This document shows, one piece after another, positions 1 through 8,616 of a stretch of 64,000 nt of DNA. A program made the position numbers and the translations under genes. Location of the stretch: contig NZ_RBTP01000069.1 in NCBI RefSeq assembly GCF_003702045.1, positions 345,751-409,750 of the forward strand, read 5' to 3'. The first letter of the stretch is position 1. Every line of letters begins with the position of its first letter. Origin of the DNA: Pseudomonas viridiflava. GTDB lineage: Bacteria > Pseudomonadota > Gammaproteobacteria > Pseudomonadales > Pseudomonadaceae. The notes under the pieces are model-generated. The model saw only the letters and a list, made by a program, of their open reading frames with translations. It did not search any database and was not told the origin of the DNA.

Positions 1-1
1 C

Positions 2-1657
2 ATCACCGATCAACTGATCGCGCTGGCCATGCTGGGCGCATGGGCCACCGGCGACCTCATGACCGCTGCCTTGCTGCCCATCATCATGATCTTCGGCCAC
101 GTGCTGGAAGAGCGCAGTGTAATCGGCTCGCAGGAAGCCATCGAGGCACTGGGGCGTCTGACCCGCAGCCATGCCCGGCTGCTGAGTGCCGATGGCAGTA
201 TTCGCGAGGTGGACAACACGACCTTGAAAGCCGGTGATCAGGTTGAAGTGCGGGCAGGGGACCGGGTGCCTGCGGACGGGCGGGTGTTGTCGGGTCAAGC
301 CAGCCTCGACACGTCTTCGATCACCGGCGAGTCGGTGCCGCTTGAAGCAACGGTAGGTGTTGAAGTGTTCGGGGGCGCGATCAACCTGGATGGGCTGCTG
401 CGCATTGAAGTGACGCGCATCGGTGATGAATCCACGCTGGGCAAGGTCATCGCCCTGATGCAAAGCGCCGAACGCTCTAAGCCGCCGATTACACGCTTGC
501 TGGAGCGTTACGCAGGCAGCTACATGGTGCTGGTATTGCTGATTGCCGCGCTGACCTGGTTCATCACCCACGACGCCCAGGCCATGTTGGCCGTGCTGGT
601 GGCCGCCTGTCCGTGCGCCCTGGTGCTGTCGGCTCCGGCCACCGCCATCGCCGGTATTGCCGTCGCGGCACGCCACGGGATTCTGATCCGCAGTTCGGCC
701 TTCCTGGAAGAACTGGCGGACCTGACCTCCTTGGTGGTGGACAAGACCGGAACACTGACCTTCGGACGACTGCGCCTGCAGTCGATCCAGGCCCGTGGAA
801 CGCAGCATGCGCAGTTACTGGAGCTGGCGGCCAGTCTCGGTTCTGCGAGCAGTCACCCGGTCAGTCGCGCCTTGGCCGGGCTTGTGGATAAAAGTGCGCT
901 GCTGCCACTGACCGATATTCGCGAGCGTCAGGGGCTGGGCGTGGTGGCCTCGACCGCGCAGGGTGATGCCGCGCTGGGTCGTCCTGAATTGTTCGAGCAA
1001 CTGGGCATCGTCACTTCCGAGGTGCCTGAGCACGACGGGCCTTTGGCAGGCCTGTCGCTGAACGGTGAGTTTCTGGCCTGGCTCCTGCTGGCCGACACGC
1101 TCAAGCCCGAAGCCAAAGCCGCGCTGCTGGAGCTTCGTGACTTGGGCATGGGCCGACAACTGCTGCTGACCGGCGACCGCCAGGGTGTGGCCGAACACCT
1201 TGCTCGCGATGTCGGCATTGCCGATGTTCAAGCCCAGGCGTTGCCGGAGGACAAGCTCAACAGGGTCACGCGCGAGATCGCCAAGGGTTTCAGGCCAATG
1301 GTAGTGGGTGACGGCGTCAATGACTCGCTGGCGTTAAAAGCGGGCGTGGTGGGCGTGGCGATGGGGGCGGGTGGCGCAGACATCGCGCTGGCTTCTGCCG
1401 ATATCGTTCTGATCGGTAGCGATCTGCGACGGCTGGGCACTTGCGTTCGGCTAAGCCGTCAGTGCCGTCGGACGTTGCAAGTCAATGTGATCATTGGTCT
1501 GGGCTGGACGCTGGCCATCGTTGCTCTGGCCGCTTTTGGTCTGTTGGGTGCAGCGGGGGCGATGATCGCCGCCATTCTGCACAACCTGAGCACGTTACTG
1601 GTGCTGGCAAATGCCGGGCGTCTGCTACGTTTCCAAGAGCCGCTGATCAAGTTATGA
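2..1657 (+). CDS. Heavy-metal translocating P1B-type ATPase (5'-truncated by window edge)
   Basis: The reading frame is open to the left edge, so the N-terminus (metal-binding domain and first membrane segments) lies outside the window. What remains has the P1B hallmarks in order: TGES actuator motif (about 321-332), a CPC metal-site motif in a membrane helix (608-616), the DKTGTLT phosphorylation site (Asp codon 740), the SSHP motif typical of heavy-metal pumps (His codon 854), GDGVND (1307-1324) and two C-terminal helices. It should use ATP to export a soft metal ion across the inner membrane. The last helix carries HNLST instead of the Asp motif of ZntA/CadA, so I leave the substrate open (Zn, Cd, Co or Cu). 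Family certain, substrate unassigned. Confidence 0.93.
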   Translation: MTDQLIALAMLGAWATGDLMTAALLPIIMIFGHVLEERSVIGSQEAIEALGRLTRSHARLLSADGSIREVDNTTLKAGDQVEVRAGDRVPADGRVLSGQASLDTSSITGESVPLEATVGVEVFGGAINLDGLLRIEVTRIGDESTLGKVIALMQSAERSKPPITRLLERYAGSYMVLVLLIAALTWFITHDAQAMLAVLVAACPCALVLSAPATAIAGIAVAARHGILIRSSAFLEELADLTSLVVDKTGTLTFGRLRLQSIQARGTQHAQLLELAASLGSASSHPVSRALAGLVDKSALLPLTDIRERQGLGVVASTAQGDAALGRPELFEQLGIVTSEVPEHDGPLAGLSLNGEFLAWLLLADTLKPEAKAALLELRDLGMGRQLLLTGDRQGVAEHLARDVGIADVQAQALPEDKLNRVTREIAKGFRPMVVGDGVNDSLALKAGVVGVAMGAGGADIALASADIVLIGSDLRRLGTCVRLSRQCRRTLQVNVIIGLGWTLAIVALAAFGLLGAAGAMIAAILHNLSTLLVLANAGRLLRFQEPLIKL

Positions 1658-1949
1658 GCCGCTTTGCAGGCATCGAGCGGAGCGGTTTCGCCTGAAAAGC
1701 TTCGGTCATCACAACGTGTTTAAGTGTCAAAAATGGCTTGAGCTTTGAAGAACTCTGTTACAGATTAAGAGTCACTCATCAAGAGTGCAGTCCAAATTCA
1801 GGCTGTCGTCTGGCTCGAGTCAGTGGGCACAAGGTTGTTCCCGGAAGTTGATTCAATGCAGTTTCGCCATCGCCAATAGCCTATCGGCCCTGTTGGGGGG
1901 CTTGTCTTGGATGCTCTATTCGAGTTTCTGGATAAGGGGGTGATTCATC
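1658..1949. other. Intergenic region upstream of cfa
   Basis: About 290 bases between the metal ATPase and cfa. I see no gene. No convincing intrinsic terminator follows the ATPase. The promoter of cfa should be here, but I could not single out a reliable -10/-35 pair. A run of G before the cfa start (around 1936-1941) lies within ribosome-binding distance. Confidence 0.4.
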
Positions 1950-3137
1950 ATGCTCACGCAACTTCCGTCGGCCTTGCAGAGCCTTCATCTGCCGCTACGT
2001 CTCAAGCTGTGGGACGGGCATCAAATGGATCTGAGGCCTGAGCCCAGCGTCACGATTGTCGTGAAGGATCCGCGACTGGTTTCCGATTTCACCCACCCCA
2101 GCCTCGATCTGCTGGGCAGTGCGTTCGTTGAAGGACGGCTTGAGCTCGAAGGCTCCATCAGCGAGGTAGTGCGCGTCTGTGACGAGCTGACTCACGCGCT
2201 GGTCGAGGAGGACGATGTTTACGATGCGTCCTCCCATACCCGTCACGACAAAGACACCGACGCCGCGTCGATCTCGTACCACTACGACGTGTCCAACGAG
2301 TTCTACCAGCTCTGGCTCGACAAGGAGATGGTTTACTCCTGCGCCTATTTCAAGACCGGTAACGAGTCGCTGGAACAGGCGCAGCAGGACAAATTCCACC
2401 ACCTGTGCCGCAAACTGCGCCTCAAGCCCGGCGAGTACCTGCTGGACGTCGGCTGCGGCTGGGGCGGCCTGGCCCGCTTCGCTGCGCGCGAATACGGTGC
2501 CAAGGTGTTTGGTATTACCCTCAGCCGCGAACAGCTCAAGCTCGCCCGTGACCGTGTCACGGCAGAAGGGCTTGATGGTCAGGTCGAACTTCAACTGCTC
2601 GACTACCGTGACCTGCCGCAGGATGGCCGCTTCGACAAAGTCGTCAGTGTGGGCATGTTCGAGCACGTCGGCCACGCCAATCTGCCGCTGTACACCCAGC
2701 GCCTGTTTGGTGCGGTGAAGGAGGGTGGGTTGGTGATGAACCACGGCATCACCGCCAAGCACACCGATGGACGTCCTGTTGGGCGAGGGGCGGGCGAGTT
2801 CATTGGCCGCTACGTCTTCCCCAACGGCGAACTGCCACACATGGCAATGATCAGCGCCTACATCAGCGACGCAGGGTTTGAGGTGGTCGACGTCGAAAGC
2901 CTGCGGCCGCACTACGCCAAAACCCTGGAGCACTGGAGCGCGCGCCTTGAGTCACGCCTCAATGAAGCCGCTGTCATGGTCCCCGAACACACGCTGCGCA
3001 TCTGGCGCCTTTACCTGGCTGGCTGCGCTTACGCGTTTGCGCGGGGCTGGATCAACCTGCACCAGATACTGGCGGCGAAGCCTTTTGCGGACGGTACGAC
3101 CGTGCTGCCGCTGACACGGGAGGATCTTTATCGGTGA
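1950..3137 (+). CDS. cfa: Cyclopropane-fatty-acyl-phospholipid synthase
   Basis: 395 residues. It transfers a methylene group from S-adenosylmethionine to unsaturated acyl chains of membrane phospholipids, a membrane modification usually made on entry into stationary phase or under acid stress. The SAM-binding loop of class I methyltransferases (LLDVGCGWGGLARF) is at residues 165-178. The region before it (YHYDVSNEFYQLWLD) and the later MFEHVGH motif are characteristic of the CFA family. The length matches the family (E. coli Cfa is 382 aa). Cardiolipin synthase lies next to it in convergent orientation, so two membrane-lipid enzymes are neighbours. No signal peptide; a cytosolic, membrane-associated enzyme is expected. 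Confidence 0.95.
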   Translation: MLTQLPSALQSLHLPLRLKLWDGHQMDLRPEPSVTIVVKDPRLVSDFTHPSLDLLGSAFVEGRLELEGSISEVVRVCDELTHALVEEDDVYDASSHTRHDKDTDAASISYHYDVSNEFYQLWLDKEMVYSCAYFKTGNESLEQAQQDKFHHLCRKLRLKPGEYLLDVGCGWGGLARFAAREYGAKVFGITLSREQLKLARDRVTAEGLDGQVELQLLDYRDLPQDGRFDKVVSVGMFEHVGHANLPLYTQRLFGAVKEGGLVMNHGITAKHTDGRPVGRGAGEFIGRYVFPNGELPHMAMISAYISDAGFEVVDVESLRPHYAKTLEHWSARLESRLNEAAVMVPEHTLRIWRLYLAGCAYAFARGWINLHQILAAKPFADGTTVLPLTREDLYR

Positions 3138-3250
3138 CTCAGGGCTAAAGACTCTCTGGCAGCAATCCATTGGCTGTAGGAAGCCTGCATCTTTCCGAGA
3201 TGGTTTCTGATCCACCGCTTGTGCAGGTTTTGCTGCCGGTGCCAGGCAGA

Positions 3251-3272
3251 TCGCGACAAGTCCGCTCCTACG
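3251..3272. repeat. Single REP-like half element
   Basis: The string TCGCGACAAGTCCGCTCCTA in the cfa-cls gap is the inverted form of the palindromic unit found as pairs near 24.8, 39.2 and 58.3 kb. Here it occurs alone. Confidence 0.6.
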
Positions 3273-3317
3273 CTGTTTGATGCCAGATGGTGCTGCGGAG
3301 GCTGCCTTCCTTGACCC

Positions 3318-4766
3318 TTACAAAATCGGTGAAATCAACCGGGCCACACGCATGCCCAATTGATGCAGCCGACGCGTCTCGTGGCTTTCCTGAATCGAGA
3401 TTTCACGCGCCAGGGCGAAGTCGGCATTGAGCATGGCCTCAACCTGATTCGAAAAGTCGCTGTCCACGGTCAACAGCATCAATTCGAAGTTGAGCCTGAA
3501 CGATCGGTTGTCGAGGTTAGCGCTGCCGATGGCGGTGATTTCGTTGTCCACCAGCACCACTTTCTGGTGCAGGAAGCCCGGTTCGTAACGAAATACCCTC
3601 ACGCCAGCACGTACCGCATCGAAGGCATACAGGCTGGACGCGGCGTAGACCACGTAGTGATCCGGGCGTGACGGCAGCAGCAGACGCACGTCCACGCCAC
3701 GCAGTACCGCCAGACGTAGCGCGGCCGACACTGCCTCGTCGGGGATGAAGTAGGGGCTGGTGATCCAGACGCGCTCTTCAGCCGCGTGGATGGCTTCGAC
3801 GAAGAACAGCGAGCAGGTTTCCTGCGCGTCTGCCGGTCCGCTGGCCAGCAACTGGCACAGCACGCCATCTTCAGGAAAGGTTTCCGGCAGGCTTAAAGGC
3901 GGTAGCTCGCGAGTTGCCCAGAACCAGTCTTCGGCAAACGACTCTTGCAGGCAGGCAACCACCGGCCCGATGACCTCGACATGGGTGTCGCGCCACGGTG
4001 CCAGGGGCGGCTTTAGGCCCATGTACTCGTCGCCGACGTTGTGCCCGCCCATATAGCCTTTCAGGCCATCTACCACCACGATCTTGCGATGGTTGCGAAA
4101 GTTGATCTGGAAGCGATTAAGCCAGCCGCCGTGAGTGGCAAACGCTTTAATCTGCACACCGCCAGCGCGCAATGTCTCAATGTAATCGGCGGGCAATGCA
4201 TGGCTGCCGATCCGGTCATAGAGCACGAAGATCGCCACGCCTTCAGTGGCCTTTTCCAGCAGCAGTGTTTGCAACTGCCTGCCCAGTGCGTCGTCGTGAA
4301 TGATGAAGAACTGGACGAGTATGGTTTGCCGCGCCGCTCGGATAGCCTCGAAGATCGCGCCAAATGTCTCCTCGCCATTGATCAGCAGCCGGACCTTGTT
4401 GTTGGCCAGCGCCGGCATGTGTCCGAGTTTGGGCATAGCACGCAGCGAGGTATAGGCTTTGGAGCGCCGCGCCGCGACAGCTTCTTCGATCCACGGCCGC
4501 CAGTTGAGGCTGCCAATGGCCACGCGCATTTCCTGGTTCGCTTCGCGACGCGCCTTGATGTACGCATCAAACGAACTGCGGCCAAACACCAGATAGGGAA
4601 TCAGTGTGAAATAGGGGATGAACACCAGCGGCATCGCCCAGGCAATTGCGCCTTGCGAAGTACGTACGGTCAACAGTGCATGAATGGCAGCACCGGTGCC
4701 CAGCAGATGAATGAAACCCAGGAGGTAACCGAAAAAATACGGGTCGTGGTAATCCATGTGGAACAA
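3318..4766 (-). CDS. clsA: Cardiolipin synthase (phospholipase D superfamily)
   Basis: 482 residues. It condenses two phosphatidylglycerol molecules to cardiolipin and glycerol at the inner membrane. Two N-terminal membrane helices (about residues 8-30 and 38-60) precede two HxKxxxxD phospholipase D motifs: NHRKIVVVDG near residue 223 and LHQKVVLVDN near residue 398, each followed by the expected G[GS]xN element (GGHN and GSAN). The length is that of ClsA-type enzymes (E. coli ClsA 486 aa). Start chosen at the ATG read from 4766. It is divergent from the DUF3617 gene. Confidence 0.95.
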   Translation of the reverse strand: MFHMDYHDPYFFGYLLGFIHLLGTGAAIHALLTVRTSQGAIAWAMPLVFIPYFTLIPYLVFGRSSFDAYIKARREANQEMRVAIGSLNWRPWIEEAVAARRSKAYTSLRAMPKLGHMPALANNKVRLLINGEETFGAIFEAIRAARQTILVQFFIIHDDALGRQLQTLLLEKATEGVAIFVLYDRIGSHALPADYIETLRAGGVQIKAFATHGGWLNRFQINFRNHRKIVVVDGLKGYMGGHNVGDEYMGLKPPLAPWRDTHVEVIGPVVACLQESFAEDWFWATRELPPLSLPETFPEDGVLCQLLASGPADAQETCSLFFVEAIHAAEERVWITSPYFIPDEAVSAALRLAVLRGVDVRLLLPSRPDHYVVYAASSLYAFDAVRAGVRVFRYEPGFLHQKVVLVDNEITAIGSANLDNRSFRLNFELMLLTVDSDFSNQVEAMLNADFALAREISIQESHETRRLHQLGMRVARLISPIL

Positions 4767-4923
4767 TGCTCCTCGGCTTTGCTGCCTAACAGACCACAGC
4801 TGAACGGGAATGTCGCTATTTTATTCCGCGTGCAACTGGGCAGCGCTTCCGTCGTCTAAGCCTCATCTTCTGGCCGGTTGTCCCGGCCTTGTTTCTCTGT
4901 CATTGCCGCTCAGGAAAAATCAA

Positions 4924-5445
4924 ATGAACAAACGTATGTTGGCCTTGATGTTTTGCCTGGCAACGCCGCTGGCTCAAGCGCAAATGCTGCAACCAGGCTT
5001 ATGGGAGCTGACGTCCAGCAACATGAAGGTGGACGGTCAGCAATTGCCTGATTTGCAGCTGATGCTGGGGCAGCTGAAAAATCTGCCGCCTGAACAGCGG
5101 GCCATGATGGAGCAGATGATGCAGAAGCAGGGCGTCACACTGGGCGGCCAAGGGGTGCGGGTTTGCCTGACGCCGGCGCAAGTGAAGTCAGATGACATTC
5201 CGCTGACTGATCCCAAATCCGGCTGCACGCAAAAGATCACCGCACGCAACGGCAAAACCTGGAATTTCCAGTTCAGTTGCCCCAAAGCACAGGGAACAGG
5301 GCAGGCACAGTTCCTCAGTGATCGTGAGTTCACCACCAATGTCGTGGGTACTTTCAACGCCACCGGCCAACAACAGAACGGCAGCATGGACACCCGAGCC
5401 GTTTGGTTAGGCGCGCAATGTGGCACCGTCGCACCACGTACTTGA
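4924..5445 (+). CDS. DUF3617 family periplasmic protein
   Basis: 173 residues from the ATG at 4924, which follows an AGGA ribosome-binding site and opens with a classical signal peptide (MNKRMLALMFCLATPLAQAQ). An in-frame start at 4810 would put about 38 unlikely residues before the signal peptide, so I reject it. The mature part begins LQPGLWELTS, typical of DUF3617, and contains two spaced cysteine pairs that could form disulfides. A run of Met/Gln residues (about 60-75) is low-complexity. Function unknown; periplasmic location is inferred from the signal peptide. Confidence 0.8.
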   Translation: MNKRMLALMFCLATPLAQAQMLQPGLWELTSSNMKVDGQQLPDLQLMLGQLKNLPPEQRAMMEQMMQKQGVTLGGQGVRVCLTPAQVKSDDIPLTDPKSGCTQKITARNGKTWNFQFSCPKAQGTGQAQFLSDREFTTNVVGTFNATGQQQNGSMDTRAVWLGAQCGTVAPRT

Positions 5446-5471
5446 GCCAATTCAGACGCTTACGTTCCACG

Positions 5472-5524
5472 TGGAACATTCCTGAAATAACGGACGTTTT
5501 ATTGTCATTCGTTGGAATGTTCCA
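5472..5524. repeat. 11-bp inverted repeat upstream of the amidase
   Basis: TGGAACATTCC (5472-5482) and GGAATGTTCCA (5514-5524) are perfect inverted copies separated by 31 bases. It could be an operator pair or an RNA hairpin. There is no T-run, so it is not a standard terminator for the upstream gene. Confidence 0.5.
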
Positions 5525-5568
5525 TGACGTAATCTTCATGAAGCGCTTCATATTTCATTCGTAACTGC

Positions 5569-5585
5569 ATGTTATATTGTTACTA
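5569..5585. promoter_or_regulatory. Candidate Zur box upstream of the amidase
   Basis: ATGTTATATTGTTACTA agrees at about 13 of 17 positions with the proteobacterial Zur consensus ATGTTATANTATAACAT as I remember it. It lies 58 bases before the amidase ATG at 5644. A near-perfect copy stands at 7303-7319 in the same gene cluster, which raises the odds that this one is real. Confidence 0.6.
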
Positions 5586-5643
5586 ATGTCATGGATGAAC
5601 CCTTCATGAGCCGGGATGCTCGTTTTTGCGCTTGAGACATCCC

Positions 5644-6870
5644 ATGCACAGACGCCAAATGCTGCTCAATATGCTCCTGGCCGGTGCGGCCCTGACCTTG
5701 CCGTTAGGCGCTTATGCCACGCAAATCCGCAACGCGCGTCTATGGCGTACCAACGACAAGCTGCGTCTGGTCCTCGATCTCAGCGGACCTGTGCAATACA
5801 AAACCTTTACCCTCACCTCTCCTGACCGTCTGATCATCGACGTCAGCGGCTCGCGGCTGACCGGTGATTTCAGCCAGCTGGCCCTGGACCGAACCGTCAT
5901 TACGTCCATTCGCTCCGGCCACTACGGCACAGGTGATGACACGCGCATTGTTCTGGACCTGACTGCACCCGTGCAGTTGAACAGCTTTTTGCTCGGGCCT
6001 CAGGGCGATCAAGGTCATCGTCTGGTGCTGGACATGAGTTCCACAGTGCGTGAACCGGTGAAAATGGCCGAGTTGCCACCGCCGGTTCCGGTCAAGCAGC
6101 CCAGCAAGGCGCGCACGGGTGGACGCGACATCATGGTCGTGGTCGACGCAGGTCACGGCGGTAAAGATCCTGGTGCAGTGGGTTCCAGAGGCGAGCGAGA
6201 GAAAGACGTGGTGCTGTCGATCGCGCAGTTGCTGGCCAAGCGTCTGAAGCGCGAAAAAGGCTTTGATGTGCGTCTGGTGCGCAACGACGACTTCTTTGTA
6301 CCGCTGCGCAAGCGCGTCGAATTTGCCCACAAATCCAATGCCGATATGTTCATCTCCGTGCATGCCGACGCAGCACCACGGCTCACGGCGTCAGGCGCTT
6401 CGGTGTTTGCGTTGTCAGAAGGCGGCGCGACGTCTGCCACCGCCCGTTTCATGGCGCAGCGTGAGAACGGCGCGGATCTGTTGGGCGCAAGCTCGCTGCT
6501 TAATCTGAAAGACAAAGACCCGATGTTGGCCGGTGTGATTCTCGATATGTCGATGAACGCGACCATCGCCGCCAGCATGCAACTGGGGCACACCATTCTG
6601 GGCAGTCTGGAAGGCATCACCACGCTGCATCAGAAGCGCGTGGAACAGGCTGGCTTTGCGGTGCTCAAGTCACCGGATGTGCCGTCGATTCTGGTCGAGA
6701 CGGGATTCATCTCCAATACGCGTGACAGCCAGCGTCTGGTCACGGCACGTCATCAGCAGGCAGTTGCCGACGGACTGTTCGAAGGTCTGCAACGCTACTT
6801 CCAGCGCAATCCGCCAATGGACTCGCACATGGCCTGGATGCAGGCGCAGAAGCAGGAACAACAGGTCTGA
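5644..6870 (+). CDS. N-acetylmuramoyl-L-alanine amidase, AmiC type
   Basis: 408 residues from the ATG at 5644 (a TTG at 5626 is also in frame). It cleaves the amide bond between MurNAc and the peptide stem in periplasmic peptidoglycan, mainly at the septum. The N-terminus (HRRQMLLNMLLAG) resembles a twin-arginine export signal, as in E. coli AmiC. An AMIN domain follows (about residues 28-130), then a zinc amidase_3 domain (about 163-388) with VVDAGHGGKDPG (zinc-binding His171), FISVHADA and ILVETGFISN. Its place beside COG0523 genes and its own candidate Zur box suggest a paralogue made under zinc starvation, like the amidase of the P. aeruginosa Zur island. The stop is 6 bases from that of the convergent neighbour. 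Confidence 0.9.
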   Translation: MHRRQMLLNMLLAGAALTLPLGAYATQIRNARLWRTNDKLRLVLDLSGPVQYKTFTLTSPDRLIIDVSGSRLTGDFSQLALDRTVITSIRSGHYGTGDDTRIVLDLTAPVQLNSFLLGPQGDQGHRLVLDMSSTVREPVKMAELPPPVPVKQPSKARTGGRDIMVVVDAGHGGKDPGAVGSRGEREKDVVLSIAQLLAKRLKREKGFDVRLVRNDDFFVPLRKRVEFAHKSNADMFISVHADAAPRLTASGASVFALSEGGATSATARFMAQRENGADLLGASSLLNLKDKDPMLAGVILDMSMNATIAASMQLGHTILGSLEGITTLHQKRVEQAGFAVLKSPDVPSILVETGFISNTRDSQRLVTARHQQAVADGLFEGLQRYFQRNPPMDSHMAWMQAQKQEQQV

Positions 6871-6876
6871 TCTGCT

Positions 6877-7266
6877 TTATCTGCAGCCGTTCAAGCGACT
6901 GCAGGTGATCTTGCTGCGTGTGCCGTCCGAGCTTGAAACACGCGTGATGGTCGTCCAGCCCACGCGCTGTATGGTGCCGATCCAGGCTTCTCCATCGGAA
7001 GCCAAACCTGTGAAGAACGTCAATTGGTCGTAGCGGCTGTTGGTCTGCACCCAGCGACGTTTATCCAGCACTTCATAGCCTCTCAGCCAGGTTGTTTGTC
7101 CCGCCGTGGTGACGCTGTAGTGATTGCCCAGCGCGTCGCTGCATGCCAGTACCGTGGCGCTGCGTGTGCATAACGCCAGATCGGCGGCAGGCTTTGCGCC
7201 CGCCGCCATCGCCTGCGCGCAGGTCAGAGCCAGTAGTGCAATCAGACCTGTCGCGACCTGTTTCAT
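6877..7266 (-). CDS. Small exported protein of unknown function, divergent from the COG0523 gene
   Basis: 129 residues with a clear signal peptide (MKQVATGLIALLALTCAQAMAAG). The mature part of about 107 residues has four cysteines, several aromatic residues and no motif I recognise; few histidines are present, so it is not an obvious zinc chelator. Its start is only 37 bases from a near-perfect Zur-like palindrome shared with the divergent COG0523 operon, which suggests repression by Zur-Zn and a periplasmic role under zinc limitation. The gene is supported by the signal peptide, proper start and tight fit between neighbours. Confidence 0.75.
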   Translation of the reverse strand: MKQVATGLIALLALTCAQAMAAGAKPAADLALCTRSATVLACSDALGNHYSVTTAGQTTWLRGYEVLDKRRWVQTNSRYDQLTFFTGLASDGEAWIGTIQRVGWTTITRVSSSDGTRSKITCSRLNGCR

Positions 7267-7302
7267 GAAGAACCCTTTGTTGAGCCATATAGCTATTTTT
7301 TG

Positions 7303-7319
7303 TTGTTATACTATAACAT
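7303..7319. promoter_or_regulatory. Zur box (near-perfect) between divergent genes
   Basis: TTGTTATACTATAACAT has a perfect GTTATA-C-TATAAC core and matches the Zur consensus at nearly all positions. It is 37 bases from the start of the leftward gene (7266) and 88 bases from the rightward COG0523 start (7408), so one bound Zur dimer pair could repress both promoters. Confidence 0.8.
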
Positions 7320-7407
7320 CCGCGAGTGATTAGAGCGTGCTGCCAGATGGATTCGTCGCAGCACGTACGAACAAGGCTCAAGCCTTGCACCCCGTTGGAG
7401 AATCCTG

Positions 7408-8616
7408 ATGTCGAACCGTTTACCCGTTACCGTCCTGTCCGGATTTCTCGGTGCCGGAAAAAGCACCTTACTCAATTACGTGCTCCGCAACCGTGAAAAT
7501 CTGCGTGTTGCCGTCATTGTGAATGACATGAGCGAGATCAATATCGACGGCGGTGAAGTCCAGCGTGACGTCAGCCTGAACCGCGCCGAAGAAAAGCTCA
7601 TCGAGATGAGCAATGGCTGCATCTGCTGCACCTTGCGCGAAGACCTGCTCGAAGAAGTCAGCCGCCTTGCTCAGGATGGCCGTTTTGATTACTTGTTGAT
7701 CGAGTCCACCGGCATTTCCGAGCCGTTGCCTGTTGCAGAAACATTCACCTTCCGCGACGAAGCGGGCAAGAGCCTGACGGATTTGGCACGTCTGGACACG
7801 ATGGTGACGGTGGTCGACGGGGTGAACTTCATGCTCGACTACGAAGCCGCCGAAGGCTTGTCCACCCGTGGTGAAACCTTGGGTGAGGACGATGATCGCT
7901 CGATTACCGACCTGCTGATCGAGCAGATCGAGTTCGCCGATGTGATCCTGCTCAGCAAGATCGATTTGATCAGCTCCAGCGAGCGCGAAGAATTGATCGC
8001 CATCCTGAGGCGCCTGAATGCCGATGCCGATATCATTCCGATGGTGATGGGTGAGGTGCCTCTGGCCAGAATCCTTAATACCGAACGTTTCGATTTCGAC
8101 CGCGCCTCTCAGGCACCGGGCTGGTTGAAGGAAATGCGTGGCGAGCACATTTCCGAAACCGAGGAGTACGGCATCGCCTCCACGGCCTACCGTGCCCGTC
8201 GTCCGTTTCATCCGGAGCGCTTTTTCAATTTCATTAATCGCCCGTGGACCAACGGCAAGCTGCTGCGCTCGAAAGGCTTTTTCTGGCTGGCCAGCAAATA
8301 TAAGGACGCGGGCAGTTGGTCCCAGGCCGGCGGGCTGATGCGGCACGGGTTCGCAGGCCGATGGTGGCGCTTTGTGACGCGTGAGAGCTGGCCTGAAGAT
8401 CAGGAAAGCGTGACCTCGATTCTGAACAATTGGTCGGTAGAAACCGGCGACTGCCGCCAGGAGCTGGTGTTCATCGGTCAAAACATCGATTTCGAGCAAC
8501 TGACAGCCGAGTTGGACGGGTGCCTGCTGACCGATGCTGAAATGGAGGCGGGTGTCGAGTGCTGGAATGCGTTGCAGGACCCGTTTGGCCCTTGGTACGA
8601 GGAGGTAGCCGCCTGA
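7408..8616 (+). CDS. COG0523 / CobW-family GTPase, putative zinc metallochaperone (ZigA-like)
   Basis: 402 residues. The G3E-class P-loop GTPase domain shows Walker A GFLGAGKSTLLN (about residues 10-21), the CxCC metal motif (CICC, about 72-75), ESTGISEP and SKIDLI; a C-terminal CobW_C domain follows. Proteins of this subgroup deliver zinc to client enzymes during zinc starvation and are repressed by Zur. The adjacent Zur box, amidase and DUF1826 gene all fit that role. It overlaps the next gene by one base (TGATG), so translational coupling is likely. Role in metal delivery is by family, the exact client is unknown. Confidence 0.92.
   Translation: MSNRLPVTVLSGFLGAGKSTLLNYVLRNRENLRVAVIVNDMSEINIDGGEVQRDVSLNRAEEKLIEMSNGCICCTLREDLLEEVSRLAQDGRFDYLLIESTGISEPLPVAETFTFRDEAGKSLTDLARLDTMVTVVDGVNFMLDYEAAEGLSTRGETLGEDDDRSITDLLIEQIEFADVILLSKIDLISSSEREELIAILRRLNADADIIPMVMGEVPLARILNTERFDFDRASQAPGWLKEMRGEHISETEEYGIASTAYRARRPFHPERFFNFINRPWTNGKLLRSKGFFWLASKYKDAGSWSQAGGLMRHGFAGRWWRFVTRESWPEDQESVTSILNNWSVETGDCRQELVFIGQNIDFEQLTAELDGCLLTDAEMEAGVECWNALQDPFGPWYEEVAA

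Noticed and set aside
4041..4859. 272-residue plus-strand frame opposite cardiolipin synthase
   Set aside because: Antisense to both catalytic motifs of a certain enzyme; no family features.
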